A DNA stretch of 64,000 nt, taken from positions 3,899,501-3,963,500 of the forward strand of contig CM047426.1 in NCBI GenBank assembly GCA_026168455.1, written 5' to 3'. Positions 1 to 9,183 of this stretch are shown here, one piece after another. The number at the start of each line of letters is the position of its first letter. Position 1 is the first letter of the stretch. Position numbers and translations under genes: made by a program. Below the pieces are notes generated by a model that ran no database searches, was not told where the DNA came from, and saw nothing but the letters and a program-made list of their open reading frames with translations. The stretch comes from Theocolax elegans. Taxonomy: Eukaryota > Arthropoda > Insecta > Hymenoptera > Cerocephalidae.

Positions 1-412
1 TACTGTCATAATACGTGCCGTGACGATACGTGTTTTATTAGTGCTTAGCATTATTTTTTGTTTTTTTTGTGTGTGAGTGTCAAAGAAATGTACGCGTGCT
101 AAGCTGTCATAATACATGTATAAACTGTCATATTATAGTTATAATACATATATATATCACAATACTGTCATAAATGTGTTGTGATAATATACTACAAGCT
201 TGTATAATGCTTAGAATATTCTTCAACTTTTTTTCTTCGCTGTGAATGTCTCAATGTACGTATAAGTGAGCTAAGCTCCTATAATACATGTTCATAATGT
301 CATAATTACATAATTACTGTCACAATACATGCCGTGACGATAGATGTTTAAGTAGTGCTTAGATTTTTTTCCTTATTAGTGTCTTTTATAATAAAAAAGA
401 GAGAGAGAAACG
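1..412. repeat. 3' flank of receptor gene with degenerate direct repeats
   Basis: No gene is seen here. Imperfect copies of a motif like ACTGTCATAATAC occur near 1, 112, 163 and 316. The longer stretch containing GCCGTGACGATA and GTGCTTAG is present at about 1-55 and again at 316-372. A related motif recurs at about 60,180. The repeat is decayed and its origin is unknown. Confidence 0.5.
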
Positions 413-523
413 TCACTTCACCTCGCAAACTCTCGTGATGTTAGAGTCTTGTTGTTGATGATCAGTTTGCACCGCGTTGAATTGCACTAGGACCAATTCG
501 TACGTCACAATCGTACCGGCGAC
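413..523 (-). CDS. Gr64f: Sugar receptor exon 10 (C-terminus)
   Basis: Encodes VAGTIVTYELVLVQFN and a short hydrophilic tail ending CEVK, with TGA at 415-413. The acceptor is TTGTTACTAG. TYELVLVQF is the diagnostic last-helix motif of insect gustatory receptors. Confidence 0.93.
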   Translation of the reverse strand, partial: VAGTIVTYELVLVQFNAVQTDHQQQDSNITRVCEVK

Positions 524-3500
524 CTAGTAACAAAATTGTCATTTTTATTTTTTATTAATATTACTTTTTTTAATAAAGAAAAGGCGATTAATACGACATA
601 TTTGATTTTCTAGTCGTAATGATCGAATTTTCTTTTTTTTGGTATTGGATATATGGTGTTTAAGCGAATGTACTTACAAACGTACTTACTGTCAGTATCA
701 AACTTCGTGTAATGGAAAAAAATTTCATTCCCGTTAGGCTTATGTGATCGGTTGTCACTTGGGTTAAGAATCTGCGGACCTGTTGAGCATAATTTATTAA
801 ATTTTGCTTATCAAGTTTTGAACTTTTATGAAGGGGTACATATTTAAAATTTAAATTTCCCGCGTTTTTTTTTTTAATAAGAATTATCGACATTATAGTT
901 ACATACGTGATGAAATTGCTTGTAAACGATAACGGATTAATTTTTGTGAAGAAAAATAAATCTAACCTTAAAAGAAATTTGAACGTATATATAGAGTATA
1001 AGACGATAAAATGTCGAGTTTATTGTAAAATATCAACATTATAGCAAATTTATATTTTCGGTTAACCTCAAAATTATTAAATTTCAACAAGAATATATGG
1101 TTTAAAATAAGGTAAACGTTATACCCTGATAGTTTAATAAATATTTTATTTTTTAAAGCTTTTCTTTTAATTAATTAATTCGACGAATTTACTAATTCAT
1201 TTGATTTATAGGTTAGGATATATTACAAAATAATTAATCTAACGCATTAACGATAAGAATTAATTGAAACTTTAAATTTAAAATGACAGATTCGAACATT
1301 CTCTTTGTTTTACTCTTCAATTATTTATAAATATTACAATGGCGGGAAATTCGGATTTACGATTAACATTATAATTCCAAATACAATTCTAAAATGATTA
1401 ATAGATTAAAAAAAATATTCGGAATGATGTAAGATATTTACTTCTGTCGAATAGCTCGAACTGCAAACACTGTACAATATTGGTGCTGGTAAAAGAGATT
1501 CATCGTGTACCGTAGCCGCGTACAACGAAACTGCAGCTGTCCTCGATAGAAGAAAACCAAAAGAAAAACAGAAGTATACCGTTTGAATTGCATTTGGCAT
1601 TGGTCTACAAAAAATAATTTAACAATTAAAATTTCAATGTTTTTAAGGGGGTTTAATTTTTATAATTTCTACCTTACCGACTGAAGATAAATAAAAAAAT
1701 ATATAATAGACCTACACTTAACATTATTAAAAATGAGATGTTAGTATATCATACTTTAGACAGAAATACATTAATTTTTGTGAAAAAATAATAACAAATT
1801 TCGTGCAAAGGGCAACGAAGTTTTAAATTTTACAAATTAATGCTCTCTGAAAATAACCTCAAAAAAATAAGAGATTTCTCAAAAATTAATTTCAAATTTT
1901 TCATATACTAATGGAATATTAGTAAACAAAGGATAATTAACACTTAGAATTTTATAAATTCTTTCAATTGCTCGATCGGTAAAGTAGAGATATGGATTAA
2001 TTAAACAATTTCATGACAAATATTACTTGAAAGAGTTAAGTAACTGAATGCAGATGAAATAAAGATTCGTCGAGAAGGACAACAAAACGATGTCGGATAT
2101 CTGTGAATCCACGCGTCGCGTCATCGTAGCCAATCGATTGAAGTCGATCCTCGCCTCGGCCCACCACCATTCCGGCATCGCCTTTACAATGAAACAGTGC
2201 TAAATTCTTTGTTAGCCGTTTCCGTGCAATTCTCACATTTTCGTGTTTAAAAAAAAAAATTTACAGGCAAACACAAACGGAAGATCTACAAAAAAATACA
2301 AAGAGACGTTATATATACCTTCCCCTTGATCGAATACAATCTTTGATTCAATTGCCGGAATTGATCAGTCAAAGCAACGCTGACCAGGATGAGAAAAAGA
2401 TCCATAAAGTTCCAGGAGAATGTACTCAAAAAATTGACGAACTGCACGACGAATCCTTTCCAGGATGCAAAATTGGATTCGGTGAACATCTGTTGATTAA
2501 AAAAAAATATTTATTATCGTTAATGGCAATCGAGGGATTGTGTATTAATATTTTTAAATACCTGCGGAAATTGTAGGGAAAAATAAGTGGCGAGAATGTC
2601 GGTGTTACCCCGAAGACTCGCGCATTCTAAGGCGCTCACGTAACCGGATAGTATCGACAATGTATGCTCCACTATGAGTGTGTAAAAGATTTTAAGAATT
2701 TTTTTTAAAACAATAAAGCATAAAAACAATATTTTGAAAAAATTTTTTTTCGAAACCCAGCTATTGAAGAAAAACATTATGAAAATCAATTTTTAATGAA
2801 AAATTTCTTTCGTAACACGGTTTTCAAAGGAAATTCTCCGAATAGACTGGCTTTTTTTAAAAATAAATTTTATTAAGAAAATATTTTTACCAATTAACAA
2901 CCAGATTTTTGAAAAAAGAGATACCCTGTATATCAAAAGGCTATTTACTCAAAATTTTTTTCTTTTTAAAATCAAATTTAATAAAATATCCTTTTTTAAT
3001 CAATTAGATCTCTCCAACGAGTGTAGAGAGATAGTCGTCTCCCTCTGGTGGTGGGAAAGCCACCAGCCAGAGCGCGAATTTTTAGACCGTATCGCGAGTT
3101 ATTTGTTACAAAATTTTAACGTTCGGTAAATGTATATGTATAATAATATCGGTCTCTCCGAACCAAATGCTTATTTTTAGATTATTGCAGGCCTATCGTA
3201 CTCTTTGTCCACTATGGTTGGTGGAATTTCCCAGAGCACGGCCTTTAAAATAATTAAAGGCGTTTCGTCCTCGATCTCCAGTTTGGACTCCTCAGTAAGG
3301 AACTGGAGATCTTACCTTAGACGCTGTCGCAAGATGATATGCGACGCCAGCAAGATGCTGCGGCTATATATATAGAAAACAGACGACGATCTCTCCAACG
3401 AGTGTAGAGAGATAGTCGTCCTCCCTCTGTGGTGGGAAAAGCCACCAGCCAGAGCGCGAATTTTTAGACCGTATCGCGAGTTATTTGTTACAAAATTTAA

Positions 3501-6500
3501 CGTTCGGTAATAGTATATGTATAATAATAATCGGTCTCTCATCCGAACCAAATGCTTTACTTTTAGATTATTGCAGGCCTATCTATATATATAGCCGCGA
3601 GAACATCTTGCTGGCGTCGCATATCATCTTGCGACAGGCGTCTAAGGTAAGATCTCCAGTTCCTTACTGAGGAGTCCAAACTGGAGATCGAGGACGAAAC
3701 GCCTTTAATTATTTTAAAAGGCCGTGCTCTGGAAATTCCACCAACCATAGTGGACAAAGAGTACGATAGGCCTGCAATAATCTAAAAAGGTAAAGCATTT
3801 GTTCGGAGAGACCGATATTATTATACATTTACAATTAATGCTCTCTGAAAATAATCTCAAAAAAATAAGAGATTTCTCAAAAATTAATTTCAAATTTTTC
3901 ATATACTAATGGAATATTAGTAAACAAAGGATAATTAACACTTAGAATTTTATAAATTCTTTCAATTGCTCGATCGGTAAAGTAGAGATATGGATTAATT
4001 AAACAATTTCATGACAAATATTACTTGAAAGAGTTAAGTAACTGAATGCAGATGAAATAAAGATTCGTCGAGAAGGACAACAAAACGATGTCGGATATCT
4101 GTGAATCGACGCGTCGCGTCATCGTAGCCAATCGATTGAAGTCGATCCTCGCCTCGGCCCACCACCATTCCGGCATCGCCTTTACAATGAAACAGTGCTA
4201 AATTCATTGTTAGCCGTTTACGTGCAATTCTCACATTTTCGTGTTTTAAAAAAAAATTTACAGGCAACAAACACAAACAGAAGATCTACAAAAAAAATAC
4301 AAAGAGACGTTATATATACCTTCCCCTTGATCGAATACAATCTTTGATTCAATTGCCGGAATTGATCGGTCAAAGCAACGCTGACCAGGATGAGAAAAAG
4401 ATCCATAAAGTTCCAGGAGAATGTACTCAAAAAATTGACGAACTGCACGACGAATCCCTTCCAGGATGCAAAATTGGATTCGGTGAACATCTGTTGATTA
4501 AAAAAAAATATTTATTATCGTTAATGGCGATCGAGGGATTGTGTATTAGTATTTTTAAATACCTGCGGAAATTGTAGGGAAAAATAAGTGGCGAGAATGT
4601 CGGTGTTACCCCGAAGACTCGCGCATTCTAAGGCGCTCACGTAACCGGATAGTATCGACAGTGTATGCTCCACTATGAGTGTGTAAAAATTTTAAGTATT
4701 TTCTTTTTTTTTAAACAATAAAGCATAAAAACAATATTTTGAAAAAATTTTTTTCGAAACCCAGCTATTGAAGAAAAATATTGTGAAAATCAATTTTTAA
4801 TGAAAAATTTCTTTCGTAACACGGTTTTCAAAGGAAATTCTCCGAATAGACTGGCTTTATTTAAACTAAATTTTATTAAGAAAATATTTTTACCAATTAA
4901 CAACCAGATTTTTGAAAAAAGAGCTACCCTGTTTATTAAAAGGCTATTTACTCAAAATTATTTTCTTTTTAAAATCTTTTAAAATCAAATTTAATAAAAT
5001 ATCCTTTTTTAATCGATAATTTTTTCAAAAAACGCGTTTTTGAAAAATTATTTCGTACTAATTTTCTCTTCTTATTTCCTTTAAATTAATGTAATATTAT
5101 AACTGATATATCATATTTCAACACTGCATAATTTTCTAAATTATATACCACGAATTTAAAATATTATACGTTTGTAAAAACCTAAAAACAAATGAACATT
5201 TAAGAAAAACAATAATTCCAATAAGTCTCATTTTACACCCATCACAAAGTATAAAAACAATCTCTATAAATTCTTCAAAGAAATTTCGCACTCGTATAAA
5301 AGATTAAAAAAAATATCTTCTTAACAGAAAAATTCCAGCCGCACATATTTAAAAAGATAAAAAATATCTGTATACCTAACGCGAGAACCATGACAACGAC
5401 GCTGAGAATTTTAAATTTTAAAGCGAGATTTATCGAGGTGGAGGTACGTGGATGATGCCTTGCAGCCAATTCCCGTTCCATGTTTTCCCAGGAGACCGCG
5501 AAAACCGGCCACTGCCTTGCGAGTTTGAGGAAGAGGAGGGTCGTTATGCCCGCGGTGAACGAGAACACTAGATTGCCTGGAAATTTCAAGATACATCCAC
5601 GTGATCCTTGAGAATTATGTTCCTCTGTTATATTGGATTTTGTAGGTTAGGTGGTGCTGAGAGAATTATGTAAATGGATCTGTTGATTGATTTCAAAAGG
5701 TATTATGTTGAAGCGACGTTGATTTTGTTTGGTGTATTTGGGTGATTTAAAGGTATAGAGTAAAGTAAAGAAAATAAAAAAAAATTTTTTTGCTTTTCAA
5801 CTTAATGAGCTAAAATTTTTGTTGTATTTTTGTAGTAAAAATATATAATTTTTTGGAAATTTTCAGTAAGACAGAATCATTTTAACCAAAGTAATGCAGA
5901 AAAATGAAAAAAATATGTGTTTGATGGCAAATGATCCTTGTGGCACATCAGATTTTGGATATATTAGAAATTTTTTTCTGATTATTTTTTTTTTTATTTT
6001 CTTTTTTATTTTAACGTCGCTTTTTTTATGCTCCCAAACCGGTGCTAATCAGCGACGGAGGTCATACGATGTCTTGGAGAAAGCACTTGTTGAAAATACA
6101 TTCGCCAGTGGTGCTTGTATCAATCGGCCGGGCCGGGAATCGAACCTGGGACCTCCAGATTACGAGCCCGACACCCTACCGACCGAGCCATCTCAGGCCT
6201 TTTTTCTGATTATTCTTTCAAGTAGTTGTTTAAACTTTACACAGGCTTTTTTTAATTTAATATTATTTTGTTTATTAAAAAACATATGTTATTCTGAATT
6301 TACTTTTTTTATGCAAAAATAACAATATTTCATGTACATTGTACTATTTATTAAATTATTTTTTATCTAATAAACAAAAACACTGTTAAAAAAATAAAAA
6401 GCCTGCGTAAAGTTTAAACAATTACTTGAAAGAATAATCACAAAAAAATTCAAATGAATCCAAAAATTGATGTGCCGCGAAGACCATTTGTAACTGTACA

Positions 6501-8911
6501 TTAATTGTGCATATATTAAAATTAAAATTTTCTCTTATTATAGTTTATGAAGAAATATTAAATTTTACGCATTATGCGTAAAACTCATTGGCATATTTAA
6601 TTCAACACATTATTGATAAAACTCTTTAAAATATTTATTTTTATGTATATGATAACTAAAACTCGAATTCACGCATAGTTTTGTATAAATGCGTAAACCA
6701 TCGTACTTTTCATTGTGCTCTAAAACTACGTACAACTCGCAAATATTTCATTACTAATGCGTAAAAAATAATTTTTTACATGAGTAGAGTATTTTTATTG
6801 TCGTACGCACAAAACTCGCTTTTACACATCGTTGCACTGCATCAAAAATTGAATATTTTAGTGTAGTACGGTCCTTAGTAGAAATCTGATTATAAATGTA
6901 AAATACCGAATAAATGAGATTATAATAAAGTTTTATTTAACCTTCAAATGTTGAATTTCTATTAGGGGTATAATAAGTTATTTTACACATACTATCTTGT
7001 TTTTTTTAAAAGCGAGTATTACGATTTGATACAGTGTGCATAAAATGCGATTTCATGTAATTATTTTTTTAATAATTACATTTACGCTCATTGTATCAAA
7101 AGATACACATGTGAAAATTCATTTTCTACAACGACAAAAAGTACTAATTTATCCCTCGACCGTAAAATTAATGACTATGAATATAAAATATTTATCAAAA
7201 AAATGCTATTATAAACATTTTATTTTGCATTCTGAAACACGGTCTTAAAATAAGATTTTACGATAAAAGAAACTATTATTTAATATGTGACTAGTATCAT
7301 AGTGTAACAAATGTTTCAATAATGTACTATGATACATGATTTACCGCATCCAAAAACAATACGTAATGTCGAATTTTCCGGCTTTGTTCATGAACAATAA
7401 TAGACAATATTCCGTGATGAAAAACCGTGCGTTACATATAAAATTTTACAGTTTCGTATGCATATTAAAAAAATTCTTCTATTACTGAAATATTTATGAC
7501 ATACTACAAAGAAACATTGTTATAAACACTTATAATATAGCTTAAAATACAAATTTTACGCACACTGAGATTAAATCATTCAAATCGATTTTATAGTTAA
7601 CATAATTTTTTTATTTTAAATGGAGCGTATAGAAAATTAGAAAACAGTATACTATGATATGAATTTTCCACACGAAAAAGTAGAGCATAAAGTCGTATTT
7701 TACGACGCATTAATATGCAAATAAAAAACAATTGTACAGATATCTATAGTATTAATTGCACACGAGAAACTGAATATTTCAATATAATTAAAATACAATT
7801 CAAAATTTTTCCCACTTAAAAACATTATGTAAAATCGTATTTTAGGGTTTACCATATAAAAATAGTAGTTTTTGTAACAAGTGCGTAAAAAGTTACAAAA
7901 TGTACAATACTATTATTCATGACACGTGGTTTTCCGATACACTAAACGAAAAATCACAGTTTAAACAATGAGTAAAATCCGATTTTTCGCACATTTCGAC
8001 CTAATCATTAAAAACAATACTCTTACTTGTTTTGCTGGACGTAATTGACGTGGTAGCCAGCCGATATATACTGAAAAATGTGAGCACGATCGATCCAACG
8101 GTCGACATGCAGCAATAGAGAATCTTGAAACTCCTCCAAGTAAACCTAATAAAAATAACAAACCCAAGAACAATAAAAATGGAGTACAATATCTAAAAAA
8201 AAAATAAAAAGAAAAATATGATACCAACTTTAAACCACTTGCATCTGTAGCGTTAACCCCACCTACGGGAAAAACGGCAAAAATTTGCGCTAAAATAATG
8301 ATTGGCCTGAGGGCGCAATGCAAACTCCTCGTTCTCTCGACGAGGTTGGCACCCGAATTCGAAGCGCTGGGCCTCGACGCTTCAAACAAACAAATTTTAC
8401 GTTTTTTACGATAATTTTTTGTTTTGCTATTCTTTATTATTATTATTAATATTAAAAAAAAAATTTCACCCCGACGGTCTGAAAAGTGTACTTTATTTCC
8501 CGGTAAATTTACTAAATTCCCTTTACTCCCTGTAAATTTCATTTCTTCGAAAAAATTTCTATTTTGCGATCAGGGTGAAAAGTCTCGGGACCATTGTTTG
8601 CCTCGCTAAAACTCTTACTACCTTGATGCATAAATAAATATTAATTTCTCTAAAAGTTATTTTATTATTAATACTAAACAAAAATTTTTATTTCTTTAAA
8701 AATTATGTTATTTTTCTTCATAAGAGAGGAATTAAAAAAAAAATTTTTTCCTTTAAATAGTTATTTATTATTATTAATGATAAAAATAAATGTTAATTTC
8801 GATCAAAGTTAAAAAAAGAAACTTACCCTCGATCGGCATCGAGTCCATCTTGAGGGTCTCGTACCGGGCGCGTTTGGGTGACTCCTGGGACCTGAAATGT
8901 AACTGCGACAT
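413..8911 (-). CDS. Gr64f: Sugar gustatory receptor (Gr64-type), 10 coding exons, with exons 5-7 duplicated
   Basis: This gene encodes a seven-transmembrane ligand-gated ion channel subunit of the insect sugar receptor clade (Gr5a/Gr61a/Gr64 family), acting in the dendrite membrane of sweet-sensing neurons. I chained ten exons by GT-AG sites and phase: 8911-8827, 8379-8229, 8145-8027, 5576-5376, then either cassette B (4672-4563, 4490-4320, 4179-4025) or cassette A (2671-2562, 2489-2319, 2181-2027), then 1604-1442, 779-690 and 523-413. Either choice gives 1,356 bases, 451 amino acids plus stop, normal for the family. Family marks are RPIIILAQIFAVFPVGG in the first membrane region, WNFMDLFLILVSVAL, MPEWWWAEAR, RTAAVSLYAA, ISLTGMKFFSITRSLIL and the closing TYELVLVQF. 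The start ATG at 8911 follows a good acceptor at 8921. The specific symbol within the Gr64 group cannot be decided from sequence alone. Intron 3 carries a SINE. Confidence 0.93.
690..779 (-). CDS. Gr64f: Sugar receptor exon 9
   Basis: Encodes 30 residues, VRRFLTQVTTDHISLTGMKF and on to SLILT. It is phase 0 at both ends, with acceptor TATGCTCAACAG and donor GTAAGT. Confidence 0.92.
1442..1604 (-). CDS. Gr64f: Sugar receptor exon 8
   Basis: Encodes residues 331-385: PMPNAIQTVYFCFSF, LLSRTAAVSLYAA, HDESLLPAPILYSV and SYSTE, all typical of sugar receptors. The acceptor is ATTTTTTGTAG. The donor GAA|GTAAAT ends in phase 0. Confidence 0.92.
2027..2181 (-). CDS. Gr64f: Sugar receptor exon 7, cassette A
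   Basis: Intact copy encoding AMPEWWWAEAR and the following membrane segment. The acceptor is ATTGTAAAG and the donor is AA|GTAATA. It is the cassette nearest exon 8. Confidence 0.93.
2319..2489 (-). CDS. Gr64f: Sugar receptor exon 6, cassette A
   Basis: Intact 171-base, phase 0-0 exon encoding the same 57 residues as cassette B. Splice sites are conserved (AATCAACAG acceptor, AAG|GTATAT donor). Confidence 0.93.
2562..2671 (-). CDS. Gr64f: Sugar receptor exon 5, cassette A
   Basis: Intact copy with the same acceptor and donor as cassette B and the same amino acids. If spliced after exon 7B the reading frame shifts and meets TAA within 23 codons, so it can only be used when cassette B is skipped. 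Confidence 0.92.
3259..3324 (-). ncRNA. Type III hammerhead ribozyme, copy 1 (sense to the receptor gene)
   Basis: Read on the minus strand the order is: stem III strand GCGU, cleavage C, stem I UAAGG/CCUUA closing a 14-base loop, core CUGAGGA (fits CUGANGA), stem II GUCC/GGAC closing another 14-base loop, core GAA, then ACGC pairing back to GCGU. All invariant core bases are present. Cleavage is predicted after the C at 3320. Loops I and II are complementary (GATCTCCAGTT with AACTGGAGATC). Activity is untested. Confidence 0.85.
3637..3703 (+). ncRNA. Type III hammerhead ribozyme, copy 2 (inverted copy)
   Basis: Same design as the copy at 3259-3324 but on the plus strand and with a five-pair stem III: GGCGU/ACGCC. 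Stem I UAAGG/CCUUA, core CUGAGGA, stem II GUCC/GGAC and GAAA are all intact. The predicted cut is between 3642 (C) and 3643. It is antisense to the receptor gene. Confidence 0.88.
4025..4179 (-). CDS. Gr64f: Sugar receptor exon 7, cassette B
   Basis: Encodes residues 280-331: AMPEWWWAEARIDFNRLA, then the membrane segment IVLLSFSTNLYFICIQLLNSF. The donor is AA|GTAATA. There is one silent difference from cassette A (GTC/GTG Val). Ending in phase 2, it can join exon 8 in frame but not a second exon 5. Confidence 0.93.
4320..4490 (-). CDS. Gr64f: Sugar receptor exon 6, cassette B
   Basis: Encodes residues 223-279, from MFTESNFASWKGF through the membrane segment WNFMDLFLILVSVAL to QLNQRLYSIKGK. 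It is phase 0 at both ends, with acceptor TTAATCAACAG and donor AAG|GTATAT. There are two silent differences from cassette A (ACC/ACT Thr and AAG/AAA Lys). Confidence 0.93.
4563..4672 (-). CDS. Gr64f: Sugar receptor exon 5, cassette B
   Basis: Encodes VEHTLSILSGYVSALECA and on to SLQFPQ, about residues 186-222. The acceptor is ACACACTCATAG and the donor is CAG|GTATTT. It differs from the cassette A copy by one silent change (CTG for TTG, Leu). Confidence 0.92.
5376..5576 (-). CDS. Gr64f: Sugar receptor exon 4
   Basis: Encodes about residues 119-186: the segment NLVFSFTAGITTLLFLKLA, then WPVFAVSWENMERELA and the next membrane segment ending VVVMVLAL. The acceptor is AAATTTCCAG and the donor is G|GTATAC. 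It leaves one base, which combines with TG of either copy of exon 5 to give Val. Confidence 0.92.
6011..6199 (-). mobile_element. tRNA-derived SINE in intron 3
   Basis: On the minus strand the head is tRNA-like: an A box (TGGCTCGGTCGG) followed by a B box (GGTTCGATTCC). The acceptor and T stems pair only partly, so it is not a functional tRNA. The tail ends TGGGAGCATAAAAAAAGCGA. The same tail occurs at 24,581-24,720 and 47,457-47,496. Confidence 0.8.
6440..7990. repeat. Intron 3 AT-rich DNA with recurring TGCGTAAAA/TTTTACGCA words
   Basis: Within this intron the word TGCGTAAAA or its complement recurs many times at irregular spacing (for example near 6565, 6575, 6692, 6758 and 7558). No gene is seen. 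The same word is frequent at 12,400-12,900. It is probably a strongly decayed tandem repeat. Confidence 0.4.
8027..8145 (-). CDS. Gr64f: Sugar receptor exon 3
   Basis: Encodes about residues 79-118: FTWRSFKILYCC followed by the second membrane segment and SITSSKTS. The acceptor is TTATTTTTATTAG and the donor is GTAAGA at 8026. The codon split with exon 4 (A|GC) restores Ser. Confidence 0.9.
8229..8379 (-). CDS. Gr64f: Sugar receptor exon 2
   Basis: Encodes about residues 29-79 and contains the first hydrophobic signature RPIIILAQIFAVFPVGG, which is strongly conserved in sugar receptors. The acceptor is TTTGTTTGAAG. The donor consistent with phase is the weaker AA|GTTGGT; the nearby GTATCA would break the frame into exon 3. 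Confidence 0.88.
8827..8911 (-). CDS. Gr64f: Sugar receptor exon 1 (start codon exon)
   Basis: Encodes residues 1-28 plus one base of codon 29, a hydrophilic cytoplasmic N-terminus starting MSQLHF and ending MDSMPIE. The donor is GTAAGT at 8826-8821. The exon itself probably begins at 8921, after TTTTTTTACCAAG. A second acceptor-like TTTCAG lies at about 8894 inside the exon, so a later Met (at MDSMP) is an alternative start. Confidence 0.8.
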
Positions 8912-9082
8912 CAACCGGTATCTTGGTAAAAAAACCGAAAATACGTATTTTTCCCATGTAAGAAAAAGGAAAAAAAGAGAAAACAATAAAAATTTTCAAT
9001 CGCGTACGTGGCGATCGCGAAAATGCAACTGCGTCGACGAGGTGGCGGAGGAGAAGGAGAAAGCGCAAGATAAACTCGTTAC

Positions 9083-9180
9083 CTGAGAATCGAGGGTTTG
9101 ATCTTGGTAAACACGGATAATTCAATAAGCTTCGCTACGAAGGATTCCAAACGCTCGTTTAATACCTCGTCTATAAACTC
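9083..9180 (-). other. Possible 5' UTR exon of the sugar receptor gene
   Basis: CTCAG|GTAACG at 9083/9082 is a good donor on the minus strand and could splice to the acceptor at 8921, ten bases before the ATG. The 5' limit is not visible. Without transcript data this is only plausible. Confidence 0.3.
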
Positions 9181-9183
9181 GTG

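Larger units (their letters stand above)
1829..3006 (-). repeat. Internal segmental duplication, copy A (exons 5-7)
   Basis: The partner of 3831-5012. Homology stops where the hammerhead repeat array starts at about 3007, so the array is the spacer between the two copies. Confidence 0.95.
3007..3830. mobile_element. Retrozyme-like repeat array carrying hammerhead ribozymes
   Basis: In minus-strand orientation there is a 381-bp unit (3007-3387) followed upstream by a partial second unit (3388 to about 3582): the edge GATCTCTCCAACGAGTGTAG recurs exactly 381 bases later. The rest (about 3583-3830) is an inverted copy of the ribozyme half of the unit. Each ribozyme-bearing half contains a full type III hammerhead and CTATATATATAG, a TATA-like stretch. 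No open reading frame of note exists. Tandem ribozyme-bearing units without coding capacity are the hallmark of retrozymes; that classification is my inference. The array lies exactly at the junction of the exon 5-7 duplication. A diverged relative is at 26,088-26,375. Confidence 0.75.
3831..5012 (-). repeat. Internal segmental duplication, copy B (exons 5-7)
   Basis: About 1.18 kb nearly identical to 1829-3006, in the same orientation. It starts at AATTAATGCTCTCTGAAAAT and ends after ATAAAATATCCTTTTTTAAT. Intron parts differ by substitutions and small indels. Exons differ only by silent changes. Confidence 0.95.

Noticed and set aside
6120..6199. Reverse-strand sequence with tRNA A and B boxes as a real tRNA gene
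   Set aside because: Acceptor and T stems have several mismatches, and the sequence continues into a tail shared with other copies, so it is a SINE.
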